In this document: piece by piece, positions 18,797 to 28,770 of the stretch | Layout of the letters: each line of letters opens with the position of its first letter | How positions within the stretch are numbered: the stretch's first letter is position 1 | Assembly: GCF_014932895.1 (NCBI RefSeq) | Contig: NZ_JACYOF010000011.1 | Location: forward strand, 1-64,000 | DNA length: 64,000 nt | From: Bacillus thuringiensis | Lineage (GTDB): Bacteria; Bacillota; Bacilli; Bacillales; Bacillaceae_G | Direction of reading: 5' to 3' | Position numbers and translations under genes: made by a program | Notes under the pieces: generated by a model | The model's input: the letters and a program-made list of their open reading frames with translations, nothing else | What the model was told of the DNA's origin: nothing | Database searches by the model: none

Positions 18797-19735
18797 TTAT
18801 TTCCCTAAAACGAACCCAGCAACTTCGTCTAAGATCATTTCTTTACCTAATGGGAAGTAACCTTTGTTTAAGTCTTCATTTTTAATTGTAAATACGTGAT
18901 TGTTTTTAACAGCGTTCATGTTTTTCCAAATTGATTCTTCTTGGAATTCTTTTAAGCGCTGAGAACCGTCACCAGTTGTAAATACGAATAAGTAATCTGG
19001 GTTGTAATCGATTAAAGCTTCTTTTTGTACTTGTACTAGCGGTTTATCAGTTGGTGTACCTTTAACTGCTGGTAATTTTAAATCATTAAAGATTACGCTA
19101 CCGTAACCGTAGTCACCGTATACGCGGAAAGCATTTGGATATGCAGCCATTTTCATGAATGTTGCTTCACCAGTTTTAGCGACGATTTTGTCATGTAATT
19201 TGCTTGCTTTTTCATCATACTTTTTGAGCCATTCTTTTGTTTCTTTTTCTTTACCGAAGATTTGACCTACTTCTTCGAATTTTGGACGCCATTGATCTAA
19301 TGGAGTGTTTAACATAACTGTTGGTGCAATTTTAGATAATTGATCATAAATCTTTTCTTGACGATTATTTACAAGAATTAAATCTGGTTTTGCAGCAGCT
19401 ACTGCTTCGATGTTAATTTTATCGCCCCAAGCAGAACCAACTGGTTTAACGTCTTTTAATTCATTTGCAATATGCGCATCAATTTTTTCTTGAGATGTAT
19501 TAGCAGTAATAATTGGTTTCATACCAAAAATTAATAATTCTTCTGTTGAACCACTAAGGTCAGCAATTTTCTTTGGATTTGCAGGGATTTTAATTTCCCC
19601 TTTTGCATGTTTCACAGTGCGCTCTTCAGTCTTCGCATCTGCTTTCTTTTCTTCTTCTTTGTTAGAACAAGCTGCAAATAGTACAGAAGTAACAACTAGT
19701 ACCATTGCTAATAGTGCCATTTTAAAATTCTTCAT
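18797..19735 (-). CDS. Iron-siderophore ABC transporter, substrate-binding lipoprotein
   Basis: A 312-residue lipoprotein: signal peptide with lipobox LFAACSN (Cys about 23), then a two-lobed periplasmic-binding fold of the FepB/FhuD type (PANPKKIADLSGSTEELLIFG; KPDLILVNNRQEKIYDQLSKIAPTV). It captures a ferric siderophore or ferric chelate and delivers it to the two permeases encoded upstream. Ligand not determinable by reading; catecholate- or hydroxamate-type are both possible. AGAAGGAG precedes the ATG. It is the last gene of the operon, separated from the ATPase gene by a 189-bp spacer with a hairpin and a small ORF. Confidence 0.93.
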   Translation of the reverse strand: MKNFKMALLAMVLVVTSVLFAACSNKEEEKKADAKTEERTVKHAKGEIKIPANPKKIADLSGSTEELLIFGMKPIITANTSQEKIDAHIANELKDVKPVGSAWGDKINIEAVAAAKPDLILVNNRQEKIYDQLSKIAPTVMLNTPLDQWRPKFEEVGQIFGKEKETKEWLKKYDEKASKLHDKIVAKTGEATFMKMAAYPNAFRVYGDYGYGSVIFNDLKLPAVKGTPTDKPLVQVQKEALIDYNPDYLFVFTTGDGSQRLKEFQEESIWKNMNAVKNNHVFTIKNEDLNKGYFPLGKEMILDEVAGFVLGK

Positions 19736-19820
19736 GTTCCCACTCCTTCTAGCTGTATTTCTCTTATCAGTTACAATGAACTATAAGAAACAAGAATAAC
19801 AATTAATTAATATATTTTTA

Positions 19821-19892
19821 TTAATCGTTGTTAATAACCCATTCTAACGGGCGTTCAACTTCCCATTCATAAGTAAGAAGCTCAACGTCCAT
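19821..19892 (-). CDS. Predicted 23-residue peptide inside the siderophore operon
   Basis: An ATG at 19892, 7 nt after GAGGGGG, opens a 23-codon frame reading MDVELLTYEW...PLEWVINND and ending TAA. It is acidic, with two Trp and no membrane segment. It lies between the ATPase and binding-protein genes. Its Shine-Dalgarno is the 3' arm of the stem CCCCCTC/GAGGGGG, so its translation could depend on stem opening. Family unknown. The good RBS spacing supports a real gene; it could also act as a leader peptide for the binding protein. Confidence 0.5.
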   Translation of the reverse strand: MDVELLTYEWEVERPLEWVINND

Positions 19893-19899
19893 TAGAAGT

Positions 19900-19918
19900 C
19901 CCCCTCTTTAAGAGGGGG
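19900..19918 (-). promoter_or_regulatory. G/C stem masking the RBS of the small ORF
   Basis: CCCCCTC-TTTAA-GAGGGGG forms a 7-bp, nearly all G/C stem with no T-run, so it is not a normal terminator. On the transcript the 3' arm is the small ORF's Shine-Dalgarno. It could also block 3' exonuclease or set the relative amount of the binding protein. Confidence 0.6.
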
Positions 19919-19924
19919 TCCTAC

Positions 19925-20737
19925 TTATGCTTTTTTACGCAATTGATTATTAATCATCATTAAATCGTATGTTAAACAAATCGGTTTACAGTTTACTGGA
20001 CATGGAACGATTTGAGCTTCAATCTCAAATACGTTACGAAGTGTTTCACTTGTCATAACTTCATCTGGCGTTCCTTGTTTCATTAACTTACCCGCTTTTA
20101 GTGCAATCATATGATCGGAGAAACGAGAAGCATGGTTTAAGTCATGGATAACCATAACAATCGTTCTACCTTCTTCTTCATTTAGCTTTTTCAATAAGTT
20201 TAATACTTCTAATTGATGAGCCATATCTAAGTACGTTGTTGGTTCATCTAATACAAGTAATTCTGTCCCTTGTGCAAGAGCCATCGCAATCCATACACGT
20301 TGACGTTGACCACCTGATAGCGCTTCTGCTGGACGATTTGCAAATTCTTTCATTCCTGTAACTTCAAGTGCCCAGTTAATGTAGCGATAATCTTCTTCTT
20401 TCAACGTTCCAAACCCTTTTTGATGGGGGAATCTTCCGTATGAAACAAGTTCAAATACAGTAAGGCCTGTTGGAACTTCTGCAGTTTGTGGTAAAATCGC
20501 CATTTTCTTTGCAATTTCTTTCGTTGGCTGTTTCTCAATTGCTTTTCCGTCAAGATAAACAGTACCTTGTTTCGCCTTCAAAATACGAGAAGCCGTTTTT
20601 AATAATGTGGATTTCCCACAACCATTTGGTCCAATAATTGTTGTAATTTTCCCTTCCGGAATCTCAACTGTTAATCCATCTATAATTAACCCTTCGTTAT
20701 AGCCAACAGATACCGCATCAACCGCTAAAGTTGCCAT
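19925..20737 (-). CDS. Iron-siderophore ABC transporter, ATP-binding protein
   Basis: A 270-residue FecE/FhuC-type ATPase. Walker A GPNGCGKSTLLKT (about 37-49), Q-loop ILPQTAE, signature LSGGQRQRVWIAMALAQ and Walker B LLVLDEPTTYLD followed by the H-loop VIHDLNH are all intact. It powers import through the two permeases. GGGAGG precedes the ATG, 15 nt after the second permease stop. C-terminal extension with PCPVNCKPIC resembles a Cys-rich tail. Confidence 0.95.
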   Translation of the reverse strand: MATLAVDAVSVGYNEGLIIDGLTVEIPEGKITTIIGPNGCGKSTLLKTASRILKAKQGTVYLDGKAIEKQPTKEIAKKMAILPQTAEVPTGLTVFELVSYGRFPHQKGFGTLKEEDYRYINWALEVTGMKEFANRPAEALSGGQRQRVWIAMALAQGTELLVLDEPTTYLDMAHQLEVLNLLKKLNEEEGRTIVMVIHDLNHASRFSDHMIALKAGKLMKQGTPDEVMTSETLRNVFEIEAQIVPCPVNCKPICLTYDLMMINNQLRKKA

Positions 20738-20752
20738 ACAAAAAGCCTCCCT

Positions 20753-21769
20753 TTATTTTGTCCTCATAAGTAAATAAATGAAATACGGTGCACCAATTAC
20801 AGAAATAACAAGACCGACTGGTATTTCTGAAGTTGTTAACACACTTCTTGAAATTACATCTGCAAATAAAAGTAAAAACGTTCCTATTAACGCAGCTGTA
20901 GGCAACATAATTTGATGCTTACCACCAACAAGGCGCCTCGCTAAATGCGGAGCCATTAAACCGATAAAACCAATTCCTCCAGCAACAGCGACAGATGCAC
21001 CAGCTAAACAAACTGCAATAAATAATAATTTACGTCTTTCTTTTTCTACATTTACACCAAGGCCGACTGCTGTAGAGTCGCCTAGGTTCATTACATTTAA
21101 TATATGTGCTTTGCTAATAGCAAGTGGTAAGAAAATAACCATCCATGGAAGTATACTTAGTACGAATTTCCAATCTGTACCCCACAAGCTTCCCGCCAAC
21201 CAAATTGTAGCAAAACGGAAATCGTTAGATGTCATCTTCATAGAAAAAATTAAACTAATAGCACTGCATCCAGCTGCAACGGCGATACCAACAAGTATTA
21301 AACGAGTTGATGAAACGCCATCTTTCCACGCTAATAAATAAATAATAACCGCCGCCAATATCGCACCGATTAATGCGAAGAACGGAAGAATAAATACTGA
21401 TAAGAGCGTTCCGGTCCCAACTTTTCCAAAGAAGAAGTATACGAATACAACAACGGTTAATCCCGCTCCTGCATTAATACCGATAATCCCTGGATCAGCA
21501 AGTGGGTTTCGTGATAAACCTTGCAAAATCGCACCTGACATAGCTAAAGCTGATCCGACTAATATAGCAATAACCATACGCGGCATACGGAATTCAAATA
21601 AAATGACAGACTGATCTTCAGCCCCGAGTCCAACCAATGACTTTAACACATCCATTGGCGGTATTTTAAAAGTTCCTGTATTTAAACTAATAAGAAATAT
21701 AGAAACGATTAGTCCTGCTAAAATCGTTAATATAGAAATGTTCTTTTTTGTTAAGATACTCGTCCTCAC
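20753..21769 (-). CDS. Iron-siderophore ABC transporter, permease 2
   Basis: A 338-residue FecCD-family permease with about ten membrane helices. Family stretches include GSALAMSGAILQGLSRNPLADPGIIGINAGAG and GFIGLMAPHLARRLVGGKHQ. The GTG start overlaps the TGA of the upstream permease (GTGA), which couples their translation. It forms the membrane channel as a heterodimer with permease 1. Confidence 0.95.
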   Translation of the reverse strand: MRTSILTKKNISILTILAGLIVSIFLISLNTGTFKIPPMDVLKSLVGLGAEDQSVILFEFRMPRMVIAILVGSALAMSGAILQGLSRNPLADPGIIGINAGAGLTVVVFVYFFFGKVGTGTLLSVFILPFFALIGAILAAVIIYLLAWKDGVSSTRLILVGIAVAAGCSAISLIFSMKMTSNDFRFATIWLAGSLWGTDWKFVLSILPWMVIFLPLAISKAHILNVMNLGDSTAVGLGVNVEKERRKLLFIAVCLAGASVAVAGGIGFIGLMAPHLARRLVGGKHQIMLPTAALIGTFLLLFADVISRSVLTTSEIPVGLVISVIGAPYFIYLLMRTK

Positions 21770-22821
21770 ATCTTTCCTCTCCCTTCATTACGTGCTAAGT
21801 AGAGGAAGAATGGAACCCCAATTAGCGCTGTAATTGCCCCAATTGGCGTTTCAAACGGTGGATTAATAACGCGAGATAACATATCTGCACATTCAATTAA
21901 CAATCCACCTAAAACTGCAGAACATGGAATAACCCATCTATAGTCTGAGCCTACAAGGAAACGAGTCATGTGCGGGATAACAAGACCAACAAATCCGACT
22001 GATCCTGCCATAGAAACCGCAGAACCTGTTAACACAAGAACAAGTACTGTTCCGATAAATTTAATTAATGTTGTATTTTGACCAAGTCCAATCGCAATTT
22101 CTTCACCGAAGCTCAAGATTGTAATATACCTCGACATCATAATTGCGATAAAGAGACAAACAAGACCAATCGGCACTAACATATTAATACTTTGCCATTT
22201 CACTCCAGCAACTCCGCCTGCATTCCACATACTCACCTCTTGAGCAAGGTTGAAATATAGCGCAATTCCAGATGAAATTGCACCTAATAAAGCACTAATT
22301 GCTGCACCAGCTAAAGCTAATTTCACAGGCGTTAATCCACCTGGTGAAGAAGACCCAATTCCATATACAATACTCGCACCAAACGCAGCTCCAATAAAAG
22401 ATGCGATAACAAACATTAAATATGGTGAATTAGGGAAAAATGCATACATAATTGCAATTCCAAATACAGCCCCATCTGTAATCCCCATTAGCGATGGTGA
22501 AGCAAGTGGGTTTCGTGTCATACCTTGCATAATTGCTCCTGATACCGCTAAGAAGGCACCTGCAACTACGCCTCCTATTGCTCTAGGCATGCGAAGTTCT
22601 CGAATTACGTTATGATGCGTCAACGACCCGTCAAACTGAAACACAGCTTGCCATACGGTCTTTAAACTAATATCTGCTGCACCAAACGAAATAGAAACCG
22701 CCATACTTAAAGCTAACAAAATTGTACCCGCTACTAAAATAATAGAAGCGATGAGCGGTCTGCTCTTAATCTCTTTCACATTCTCTTCTTGTTGTTCTAT
22801 ACTCCTTGTGCTCGCTTCCAT
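21766..22821 (-). CDS. Iron-siderophore ABC transporter, permease 1
   Basis: A 351-residue FecCD-family permease, first gene of the operon. After a charged cytoplasmic N-terminus (MEASTRSIEQQEENVKEIKS) come about ten helices, with GAFLAVSGAIMQGMTRNPLASPSLMGITDGA and VGFVGLVIPHMTRFLVG. Its Shine-Dalgarno is weak. A Fur-like box lies about 95 nt upstream of the ATG, so the operon should be induced by iron starvation. Confidence 0.95.
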   Translation of the reverse strand: MEASTRSIEQQEENVKEIKSRPLIASIILVAGTILLALSMAVSISFGAADISLKTVWQAVFQFDGSLTHHNVIRELRMPRAIGGVVAGAFLAVSGAIMQGMTRNPLASPSLMGITDGAVFGIAIMYAFFPNSPYLMFVIASFIGAAFGASIVYGIGSSSPGGLTPVKLALAGAAISALLGAISSGIALYFNLAQEVSMWNAGGVAGVKWQSINMLVPIGLVCLFIAIMMSRYITILSFGEEIAIGLGQNTTLIKFIGTVLVLVLTGSAVSMAGSVGFVGLVIPHMTRFLVGSDYRWVIPCSAVLGGLLIECADMLSRVINPPFETPIGAITALIGVPFFLYLARNEGRGKM

Positions 22822-22913
22822 CCCACAACCATCCCAACCAACAACGTATATTTAATAAAATGAAATTTATTCTCAAATAGTAATAAAAAAAATCAGGTGA
22901 ATTGATCTCACTT

Positions 22914-22928
22914 TGATAATGATTCTCA
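22914..22928. promoter_or_regulatory. Fur box
   Basis: TGATAATGATTCTCA matches the Bacillus 7-1-7 Fur box TGATAATNATTATCA with one mismatch. The overlapping right side (TGATTCTCAGAATCA) makes a second imperfect dyad. It sits upstream of the siderophore ABC operon. Confidence 0.8.
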
Positions 22929-23024
22929 GAATCACACTTTCTATTCTACCTATCGACTCAAAAGACTGTCAACCATTATTTTGAAATATGAATTCGCATA
23001 AAGTATTTAACTTGTGGGCATAAA

Positions 23025-23056
23025 AAAAGAAGAGTAATCTGTTCACTCTTCTTTTT
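23025..23056. terminator. Terminator after the DUF1450 gene
   Basis: AAAAGAAGAGT/ACTCTTCTTTT stem with A and T runs on both sides. Confidence 0.75.
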
Positions 23057-23057
23057 C

Positions 23058-23282
23058 TTACTTATTTAATTTCGCTTCAATCTTTATGATTAATTCATCT
23101 TCTGTTGGCGCCGCAACTGGACGATTATTTACAAATGCAAATGACTTTTTACGACCAGGACCGCAGTAAGACTGACATCCAACTTCAATCGTTGCGCATG
23201 AATCTACTTTTTTCAACTTCGGAATTAACGTTTTAACGTTCGTTGCCTGACAATCATCGCACACACGAAATTCGTTTCCCAT
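23058..23282 (-). CDS. DUF1450 (YuzB-type) small protein
   Basis: A 74-residue protein with CxxC (CDDC, residues 8-11) and two further Cys ([15 protein letters not shown]), the pattern of thioredoxin-like [2Fe-2S] ferredoxin-type folds and of the YuzB/DUF1450 family. Function unknown; metal binding is inferred from the Cys spacing. Monocistronic. Confidence 0.88.
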   Translation of the reverse strand: MGNEFRVCDDCQATNVKTLIPKLKKVDSCATIEVGCQSYCGPGRKKSFAFVNNRPVAAPTEDELIIKIEAKLNK

Positions 23283-23566
23283 TATATAACACTTCCTCTA
23301 TTTTAAACTTTTCTCAAGTACATTTAAAATTAAACACTAAATGGTATTTTACCGCTCTTTGAAGCTTGTTGCAAGTTTCCTTATATAGCTCATTTCCTGT
23401 GTAACTATATATATTTCTATGTTCTCCTTCAGAAGTTTCCATCATCCATGGCAAAATTTATACCTTCCATCGAAATCTACCATATTTTTAAAAGCTTTGT
23501 ATAAAAGCTCATTTTTTTGCCCATTATAAAAATAGGAAGTTCATAAAAAGTAAGGGAGTTGAATCT

Positions 23567-24259
23567 ATGAAAGTAAGACAAGATGCTTGGACGGACGAAG
23601 ATGATTTATTACTTGCTGAAACTGTACTTCGTCACGTTCGAGAGGGAAGTACTCAATTAAATGCATTTGAAGAAGTAGGTGACAAATTAAATCGTACATC
23701 GGCTGCTTGTGGTTTCCGTTGGAATGCTGTCGTTCGCTATAGCTATGAGCAAGCTCTTCAACTAGCAAAAAAACATCGTAAAGACAAAATGCGTGCCGCA
23801 AGTGGTGAACAAGCGAAAAAACGTTTACTTTATACGCCACCTGCTTCAGAAGCGATAACGGATTATGAAGATTTAGTTTCAAATGAAGCAACTTTATCAT
23901 ATAAAGAAGCTCCTTCGTATCAAGAGCCAATTGTTCCTACCTCAAAAAGCTCTATAACAATGCAAGATGTTATTTACTTCTTACAAACAGTAGGATCTTC
24001 AAATATAAAGGTAACAGCTCTTGAAAACGAGAATACGAGATTGAAACAAGAAATGAAAACACAAATCCTTCGAAACGAAGAACTAGAAAAGAAACTAGAA
24101 AAATTAGAAAAGCAATCTAATACTGTACAAGAAGATTACGAAACGCTTATGAATATTATGAACAGAGCTCGTAAATTAGCAGTAATGGATGATGAAGAAC
24201 GTTCCCAAACATCGTTTCGAATGGATCGAAACGGTAATTTAGAAAAAATTGCAGAATAA
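23567..24259 (+). CDS. rsfA: RsfA-family prespore transcription regulator
   Basis: A 230-residue DNA-binding protein. Residues 1-60 form a Myb/SANT-like domain ([24 protein letters not shown]...[15 protein letters not shown]), and 145-200 a coiled coil. In B. subtilis RsfA (YwfN) is a sigma-F-dependent forespore regulator, and the gene lies near ywfO and lipL as here. GTATA near 23501 with GCCCATTATA 15 nt on is only a weak sigma-F-like match. AAGGGAG precedes the ATG. Confidence 0.92.
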   Translation: MKVRQDAWTDEDDLLLAETVLRHVREGSTQLNAFEEVGDKLNRTSAACGFRWNAVVRYSYEQALQLAKKHRKDKMRAASGEQAKKRLLYTPPASEAITDYEDLVSNEATLSYKEAPSYQEPIVPTSKSSITMQDVIYFLQTVGSSNIKVTALENENTRLKQEMKTQILRNEELEKKLEKLEKQSNTVQEDYETLMNIMNRARKLAVMDDEERSQTSFRMDRNGNLEKIAE

Positions 24260-24286
24260 AAAGGATGCATTGCATGCATCCTTTTT
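24259..24286 (+). terminator. Terminator after rsfA
   Basis: AAAGGATGCA/TGCATCCTTT stem followed by TTTTATTC. Confidence 0.8.
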
Positions 24287-24410
24287 ATTCTTTTATTTCA
24301 ACTATATATACTTCTTCTACTTTAAAACCTATCTTTATATCTGAGAAACCCCCTTTCTTCATTTTTTGCTATAATAAAGATTGTCATTTTATAAATAAGG
24401 GGTTAGTTAT

Positions 24411-25256
24411 ATGAGCAATTCCCGTTCAATTTTATCTCAGCCAGAGTGGCGTATTGTAGATCAGTCTAGTTTAGGACCAACATTCCATGCACTTCAGTCT
24501 TTCGCAATGGACGATACATTGTGCACAAGTATTGGAAATGGCGAATCAGCCGCAACAATGCGCTCTTGGGTTCATCACAATACAATCGTTCTTGGCATTC
24601 AAGATTCACGCCTACCACATTTACAAGAAGGTATTTCCTTTTTAAAGCAAAACAACTTTCATGTTATCGTTCGTAATTCAGGTGGACTTGCAGTCGTACT
24701 TGATGAAGGTGTTTTAAACGTATCACTTTTGTTCCAAGAAACAGAAAAGGGTATCGACATTGATCTTGGATACGATACGATGTGGCATTTAATTAAGGAA
24801 ATGTTACAAGATTACGACGTTACGATTGAAGCAAAAGAGATTGTTGGCTCTTACTGTCCTGGTAGTTACGACTTAAGTATTCGCGATCAAAAATTCGCCG
24901 GTATTTCCCAGCGTCGTATTCGCGGTGGCGTTGCTGTACAAATTTACTTATGCGCTACAGGGAGCGGATCTGAACGCGCTGCACTTGTTCGCGACTTTTA
25001 CAATGTAGCAATTCAAGGAGAAGAAACACGCTTTACGTATCCTGAAATTGTACCGAATACGATGGCCTCACTCTCAGAACTACTTGGTGAAACAATTACC
25101 GTACAAGATTTAATGATGCGCCTTTTAAAAACGTTACAGCAATTCGCTCCAAAGTTAACACCATCTCAATTAACAGTAGATGAAATTCCTTTATATGAGA
25201 CGAATTTACAACGTATTATCGATCGTAATAACAAGGCACTTGGCTTAGAAAAATAA
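24411..25256 (+). CDS. lipL: Octanoyl-[GcvH]:protein N-octanoyltransferase
   Basis: Moves octanoyl groups from GcvH to E2 subunits in the Bacillus lipoate pathway. The 281-residue protein has the BPL/LPL fold with [19 protein letters not shown] (about 86-104) and the catalytic Cys in [13 protein letters not shown] (about 150). Its place beside rsfA and pta matches B. subtilis ywfL. AAGGGG lies 8 nt before the ATG. Confidence 0.94.
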   Translation: MSNSRSILSQPEWRIVDQSSLGPTFHALQSFAMDDTLCTSIGNGESAATMRSWVHHNTIVLGIQDSRLPHLQEGISFLKQNNFHVIVRNSGGLAVVLDEGVLNVSLLFQETEKGIDIDLGYDTMWHLIKEMLQDYDVTIEAKEIVGSYCPGSYDLSIRDQKFAGISQRRIRGGVAVQIYLCATGSGSERAALVRDFYNVAIQGEETRFTYPEIVPNTMASLSELLGETITVQDLMMRLLKTLQQFAPKLTPSQLTVDEIPLYETNLQRIIDRNNKALGLEK

Positions 25257-25286
25257 AAATGACCACCCTAAGGGTGGTCATTTTTC
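25257..25286. terminator. Bidirectional terminator
   Basis: AAAATGACCACCCT/AGGGTGGTCATTTT, a strong stem between convergent lipL and pta. Confidence 0.9.
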
Positions 25287-25305
25287 ATAGCAATTCGTTA
25301 TAGAA

Positions 25306-26277
25306 TTAAAGTGCTTGAGCCGCTGTAATTAAAGCTAACTTGTACACTTCTTCTTCGTTACATCCACGAGATAGGTCGTTTACAGGCATGTTTAAGCCTT
25401 GTAAGATTGGTCCTACTGCTTCGAAGTTACCTAAGCGTTGAGCGATTTTGTAACCAATATTACCAGCTTCTAAGCTTGGGAATACGAATACGTTAGCATC
25501 ACCTTTGATTGTAGAACCTGGAGCTTTTTTCTCAGCTACAGATGGTACGAATGCAGCATCGAATTGGAACTCTCCATCTAAAGCTAACTCAGGAGCCATT
25601 TCTTTTGCAATGCGAGTTGCTTCTACAACTTTTTCTGTTTCTGGAGATTTCGCAGAACCTTTTGTAGAGAAGCTTAACATAGCAACGCGTGGGTCAATAC
25701 CGAATAGTTCAGCAGTTTTCGCACTTTCGATACCAATTTCAGCTAAATCTTGGCTGTTTGGTGCAATGTTAATTGCGCAATCAGCGAATACATACTTCTC
25801 TTCTTCACGTACCATGATGAATACGCCAGAAGTTTTTGTAACGCCTGGTTTTGTTTTAATAATTTGAAGTGCTGGACGAACTGTATCAGCTGTAGAGTGA
25901 GCTGCACCACTTACTAAACCGTGTGCTTTTCCCATGTATACAAGCATTGTACCAAAATAGTTTTCGTCTTTAAGGATTTTGCGAGCGTCTTCTTCTGTTG
26001 CTTTACCTTTACGGCGTTCAACGAAAGATGCTACCATTGCATCCATTTCTTCATATGTAGCTGGATCGTAAATATCAACGCCTGCTAATGTTAAATTCAT
26101 GCTAGCAGCTTTTGCGCTAATTTCTTCTTTATTACCAACTAAGATTGGTTTTACTAACTCTTCTTTTGCTAAACGCTCTGCAGCGCCTAAAATTCTTTCA
26201 TCAGTTCCTTCAGGAAGTACGATAGAAATGCCTTTTCCTTGAACTTTTTCTTTCACTGTTGTAAATAAATTGCTCAC
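25306..26277 (-). CDS. pta: Phosphate acetyltransferase
   Basis: Interconverts acetyl-CoA and acetyl phosphate in overflow metabolism with acetate kinase. The 323-residue protein is the short, single-domain Pta typical of Bacillus, with the substrate-binding segments HGLVSGAAHSTADTVRPALQII and APGSTIKGDANVFVFPSLEAGNIGYKIAQRLG. No cre site was recognised in the 276-bp region shared with divergent hemQ. Confidence 0.97.
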   Translation of the reverse strand: MSNLFTTVKEKVQGKGISIVLPEGTDERILGAAERLAKEELVKPILVGNKEEISAKAASMNLTLAGVDIYDPATYEEMDAMVASFVERRKGKATEEDARKILKDENYFGTMLVYMGKAHGLVSGAAHSTADTVRPALQIIKTKPGVTKTSGVFIMVREEEKYVFADCAINIAPNSQDLAEIGIESAKTAELFGIDPRVAMLSFSTKGSAKSPETEKVVEATRIAKEMAPELALDGEFQFDAAFVPSVAEKKAPGSTIKGDANVFVFPSLEAGNIGYKIAQRLGNFEAVGPILQGLNMPVNDLSRGCNEEEVYKLALITAAQAL

Positions 26278-26553
26278 GAATAAACCCTCCTACAAATGTT
26301 AAAAAGCTCTATCTTTAAGAATACTGCTTTTCCTCTATATTTTAAACTTATAGCTCCCAAAAAATAGATAAAATAAAAATGATTATATTTTCATAAAATT
26401 CAGCCATGAAATTCACCACATTTAGAAGCCTCCTTCTCTTTTCTATTCCATATAAATGTGACAATTTTATGCGCTGAGGTTTTATATAGATGATTTTAAA
26501 ACTATATATGCTATAGTTAACGTGTAAAACTATCATTAACTGAGGTGAATAGA

Positions 26554-27297
26554 ATGAGTGAAGCAACAACAACGTTAGATGGCTGGTATTGTTTACATGA
26601 TTTACGTTCTATTGATTGGGCTGCATGGAAAACATTATCTAGCGACGAACGCGGACAAGCAGTATCTGAATTTTTAAATGTCGTTGAAAAATGGAACGAA
26701 GTAGCTACTGCGAAAAAGGGCAGTCACGCAATGTATACAGTTGTTGGCCAAAAAGCTGATATTATGCTTATGATTTTACGTCCAACAATGGAAGAGTTAA
26801 ATGAAATTGAGACAGAATTGAATAAAACAACATTAGCTGAATATATGGTTCCTGCATATTCTTACGTATCTGTTGTTGAATTAAGCAACTACCTTCCAGC
26901 TGATGAAGATCCATACCAAAACCCACAAATTTTAGCTCGCTTATATCCTGAACTACCAAAAGCAAATCATATTTGCTTCTACCCGATGGATAAGCGTCGC
27001 CAAGGTAATGACAACTGGTACATGCTTCCTATGGAAGAGCGTAAAAAAATGATGTACAGTCATAGCAAGATCGGTCGCCAGTACGCAGGTAAAGTACGCC
27101 AAGTTATTTCAGGATCTGTTGGATTCGATGATTTCGAATGGGGCGTAACATTATTCGCTGACGATGTTCTTCAATTTAAAAAACTTATATATGAAATGCG
27201 CTTCGATGAAGTAAGTGCTCGTTATGGTGAATTTGGAACATTCTTTGTTGGTAACATTTTACCAAACGAAAAAGTTGAGAAATTTTTACACATATAA
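26554..27297 (+). CDS. hemQ: Coproheme decarboxylase (chlorite dismutase-like)
   Basis: Last step of the coproporphyrin-dependent haem pathway of Firmicutes: oxidative decarboxylation of coprohaem III to haem b. The 247-residue protein has the family stretches [12 protein letters not shown] near the start, [35 protein letters not shown] near 165-200 with the proximal-side His/Lys region, and a C-terminal FGTFFVG. ATG at 26554 follows GAGGTG by 6 nt; an in-frame GTG at 26545 lies inside that RBS. Confidence 0.95.
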   Translation: MSEATTTLDGWYCLHDLRSIDWAAWKTLSSDERGQAVSEFLNVVEKWNEVATAKKGSHAMYTVVGQKADIMLMILRPTMEELNEIETELNKTTLAEYMVPAYSYVSVVELSNYLPADEDPYQNPQILARLYPELPKANHICFYPMDKRRQGNDNWYMLPMEERKKMMYSHSKIGRQYAGKVRQVISGSVGFDDFEWGVTLFADDVLQFKKLIYEMRFDEVSARYGEFGTFFVGNILPNEKVEKFLHI

Positions 27298-27303
27298 ATA
27301 TTG

Positions 27304-27334
27304 AAAAAGGAACGAAATTCGTTCCTTTTTTTTA
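27304..27334 (+). terminator. Terminator after hemQ
   Basis: AAAAGGAACGAA/TTCGTTCCTTTT stem followed by a T8 run. Confidence 0.85.
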
Positions 27335-27497
27335 TTATTCTCGATATTTCCCCTCAAAAAACCCTTCTTTCTGCAAATTTGAACAAAAATCGATAAATTC
27401 TTTTCAAATCCTTGTAAATTGTAACCTTTACATATATAAAATTATGCTAAAATGATACGAGCTATATGCTAATAACGATGCGAAGGTGATAAACTAT

Positions 27498-28769
27498 ATG
27501 AAGAAAATCTTGTCTATTTTACTAGCACTTTTATTGTCAATTTCCTCCTTATGGATAACAACATCCCATGCGGAAGACAAAATACATATAGAGGCAGCTG
27601 CTGCACTTCTGTTTGACGCAGATACAGGAAAAATACTACATGAGCAAAATCCAGATGAATTGCTAGCTATTGCTAGTATGTCAAAATTAATTGTCGTTTA
27701 TGCTGTTTTAGCGGCGATTAAAGAAGGTAAAATTACTTGGGATACAAAAGTAAATATTTCTGATTACGCTTATGAGGTCTCTCGTAATAACGAATTCTCT
27801 AACGTACCATTTGAAAAAGGGCGTCAATATACTGTAAGAGAATTATATCATTCTATCGTTATCTTCTCCGCGAATGGATCTAGTATCGCTTTAGCAGAAC
27901 TACTTGCAGGAAGTGAGAAAAACTTCTTAAACCTTGCAAACGATCTTGCGAAAAAACTAGGGCTAAAGAAATATAAATTTGTAAACTCTACCGGTTTAAA
28001 TAATGCTGATTTAAAAGGGAAACATCCTGAAGGAACTGATCCGAACGGAGAAAACTCTTTATCAGCTCGCGACATGGGTATTCTTTCAAAAGAAATTATT
28101 ACAAAGTATCCAGAAATGCTAGAGGATACAAAACAAAGATTTAGAAACTTCCCAGATAACCATCCGAAACCAATTCGTATGGAAAACTGGAACTGGATGT
28201 TGCCAGGTGCTACTTTTGCTTACGAAGGTACAGATGGTTTAAAAACAGGAAGTTCTGATACAGCTGGGTATGGATTTACTATTACTGCAAAGCGCGGTGA
28301 TTTACGCCTTATCTCAGTTATTATTAAAACAAAATCAATGGACGAACGCTTCACAGAATCTCGTGCATTAATTGAATACGGGTTTAATAACTTTGAAAAA
28401 CAAAAGTTAAAAGTTGAGAAAAACAACACAATCTCTGTAGTACAAGGTACAGAAGATCACATAACTGTTGCACCTGAGAAAGACATAACGGTGATTACGA
28501 AAAAAGGTAGTGAATCAACTTACAAAATTGGGACTGAAGCAAGTAAATCACTTGCTGAAGATGGACATTTAGTTGCGCCTATTAAAAAAGATGCAAAGGT
28601 TGGTTCCATCGTTTTAGAATCAACTGATAAATACGGTTTCTTAGACGGAAGTAAAAGTATGAAAGTTGCTGCAAAAGCAACTGAAGACGTAGAGAAGGCA
28701 AACTGGTTCGTATTATCAATGCGTTCTGTTGGTGATTTCTTCTCGAGCTTATGGTCTAAAATGTTTTAA
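27498..28769 (+). CDS. D-alanyl-D-alanine carboxypeptidase (DacA/PBP5 type)
   Basis: Exported enzyme that trims the terminal D-Ala of peptidoglycan stem peptides. Signal peptide MKKILSILLALLLSISSLWITTSHA; SxxK motif SMSK (about 63), SAN, and KTG in DGLKTGSSDTAGY. A PBP5_C domain (about 300-395) and a C-terminal amphipathic helix (ANWFVLSMRSVGDFFSSLWSKMF, in two parts) give membrane attachment. ATG at 27498 follows GAAGGTGAT by 9 nt. It precedes the germination genes cwlJ-gerQ but has its own terminator. Confidence 0.93.
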   Translation: MKKILSILLALLLSISSLWITTSHAEDKIHIEAAAALLFDADTGKILHEQNPDELLAIASMSKLIVVYAVLAAIKEGKITWDTKVNISDYAYEVSRNNEFSNVPFEKGRQYTVRELYHSIVIFSANGSSIALAELLAGSEKNFLNLANDLAKKLGLKKYKFVNSTGLNNADLKGKHPEGTDPNGENSLSARDMGILSKEIITKYPEMLEDTKQRFRNFPDNHPKPIRMENWNWMLPGATFAYEGTDGLKTGSSDTAGYGFTITAKRGDLRLISVIIKTKSMDERFTESRALIEYGFNNFEKQKLKVEKNNTISVVQGTEDHITVAPEKDITVITKKGSESTYKIGTEASKSLAEDGHLVAPIKKDAKVGSIVLESTDKYGFLDGSKSMKVAAKATEDVEKANWFVLSMRSVGDFFSSLWSKMF

Positions 28770-28770
28770 T

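Noticed and set aside
19900-19918. Intrinsic terminator between ATPase and binding-protein genes
   Set aside because: The stem is strong but there is no T-run, and the binding-protein gene has no visible own promoter.
23495-23535. Sigma-F promoter upstream of rsfA
   Set aside because: GTATA is present but the -10 matches poorly; kept only as a remark.
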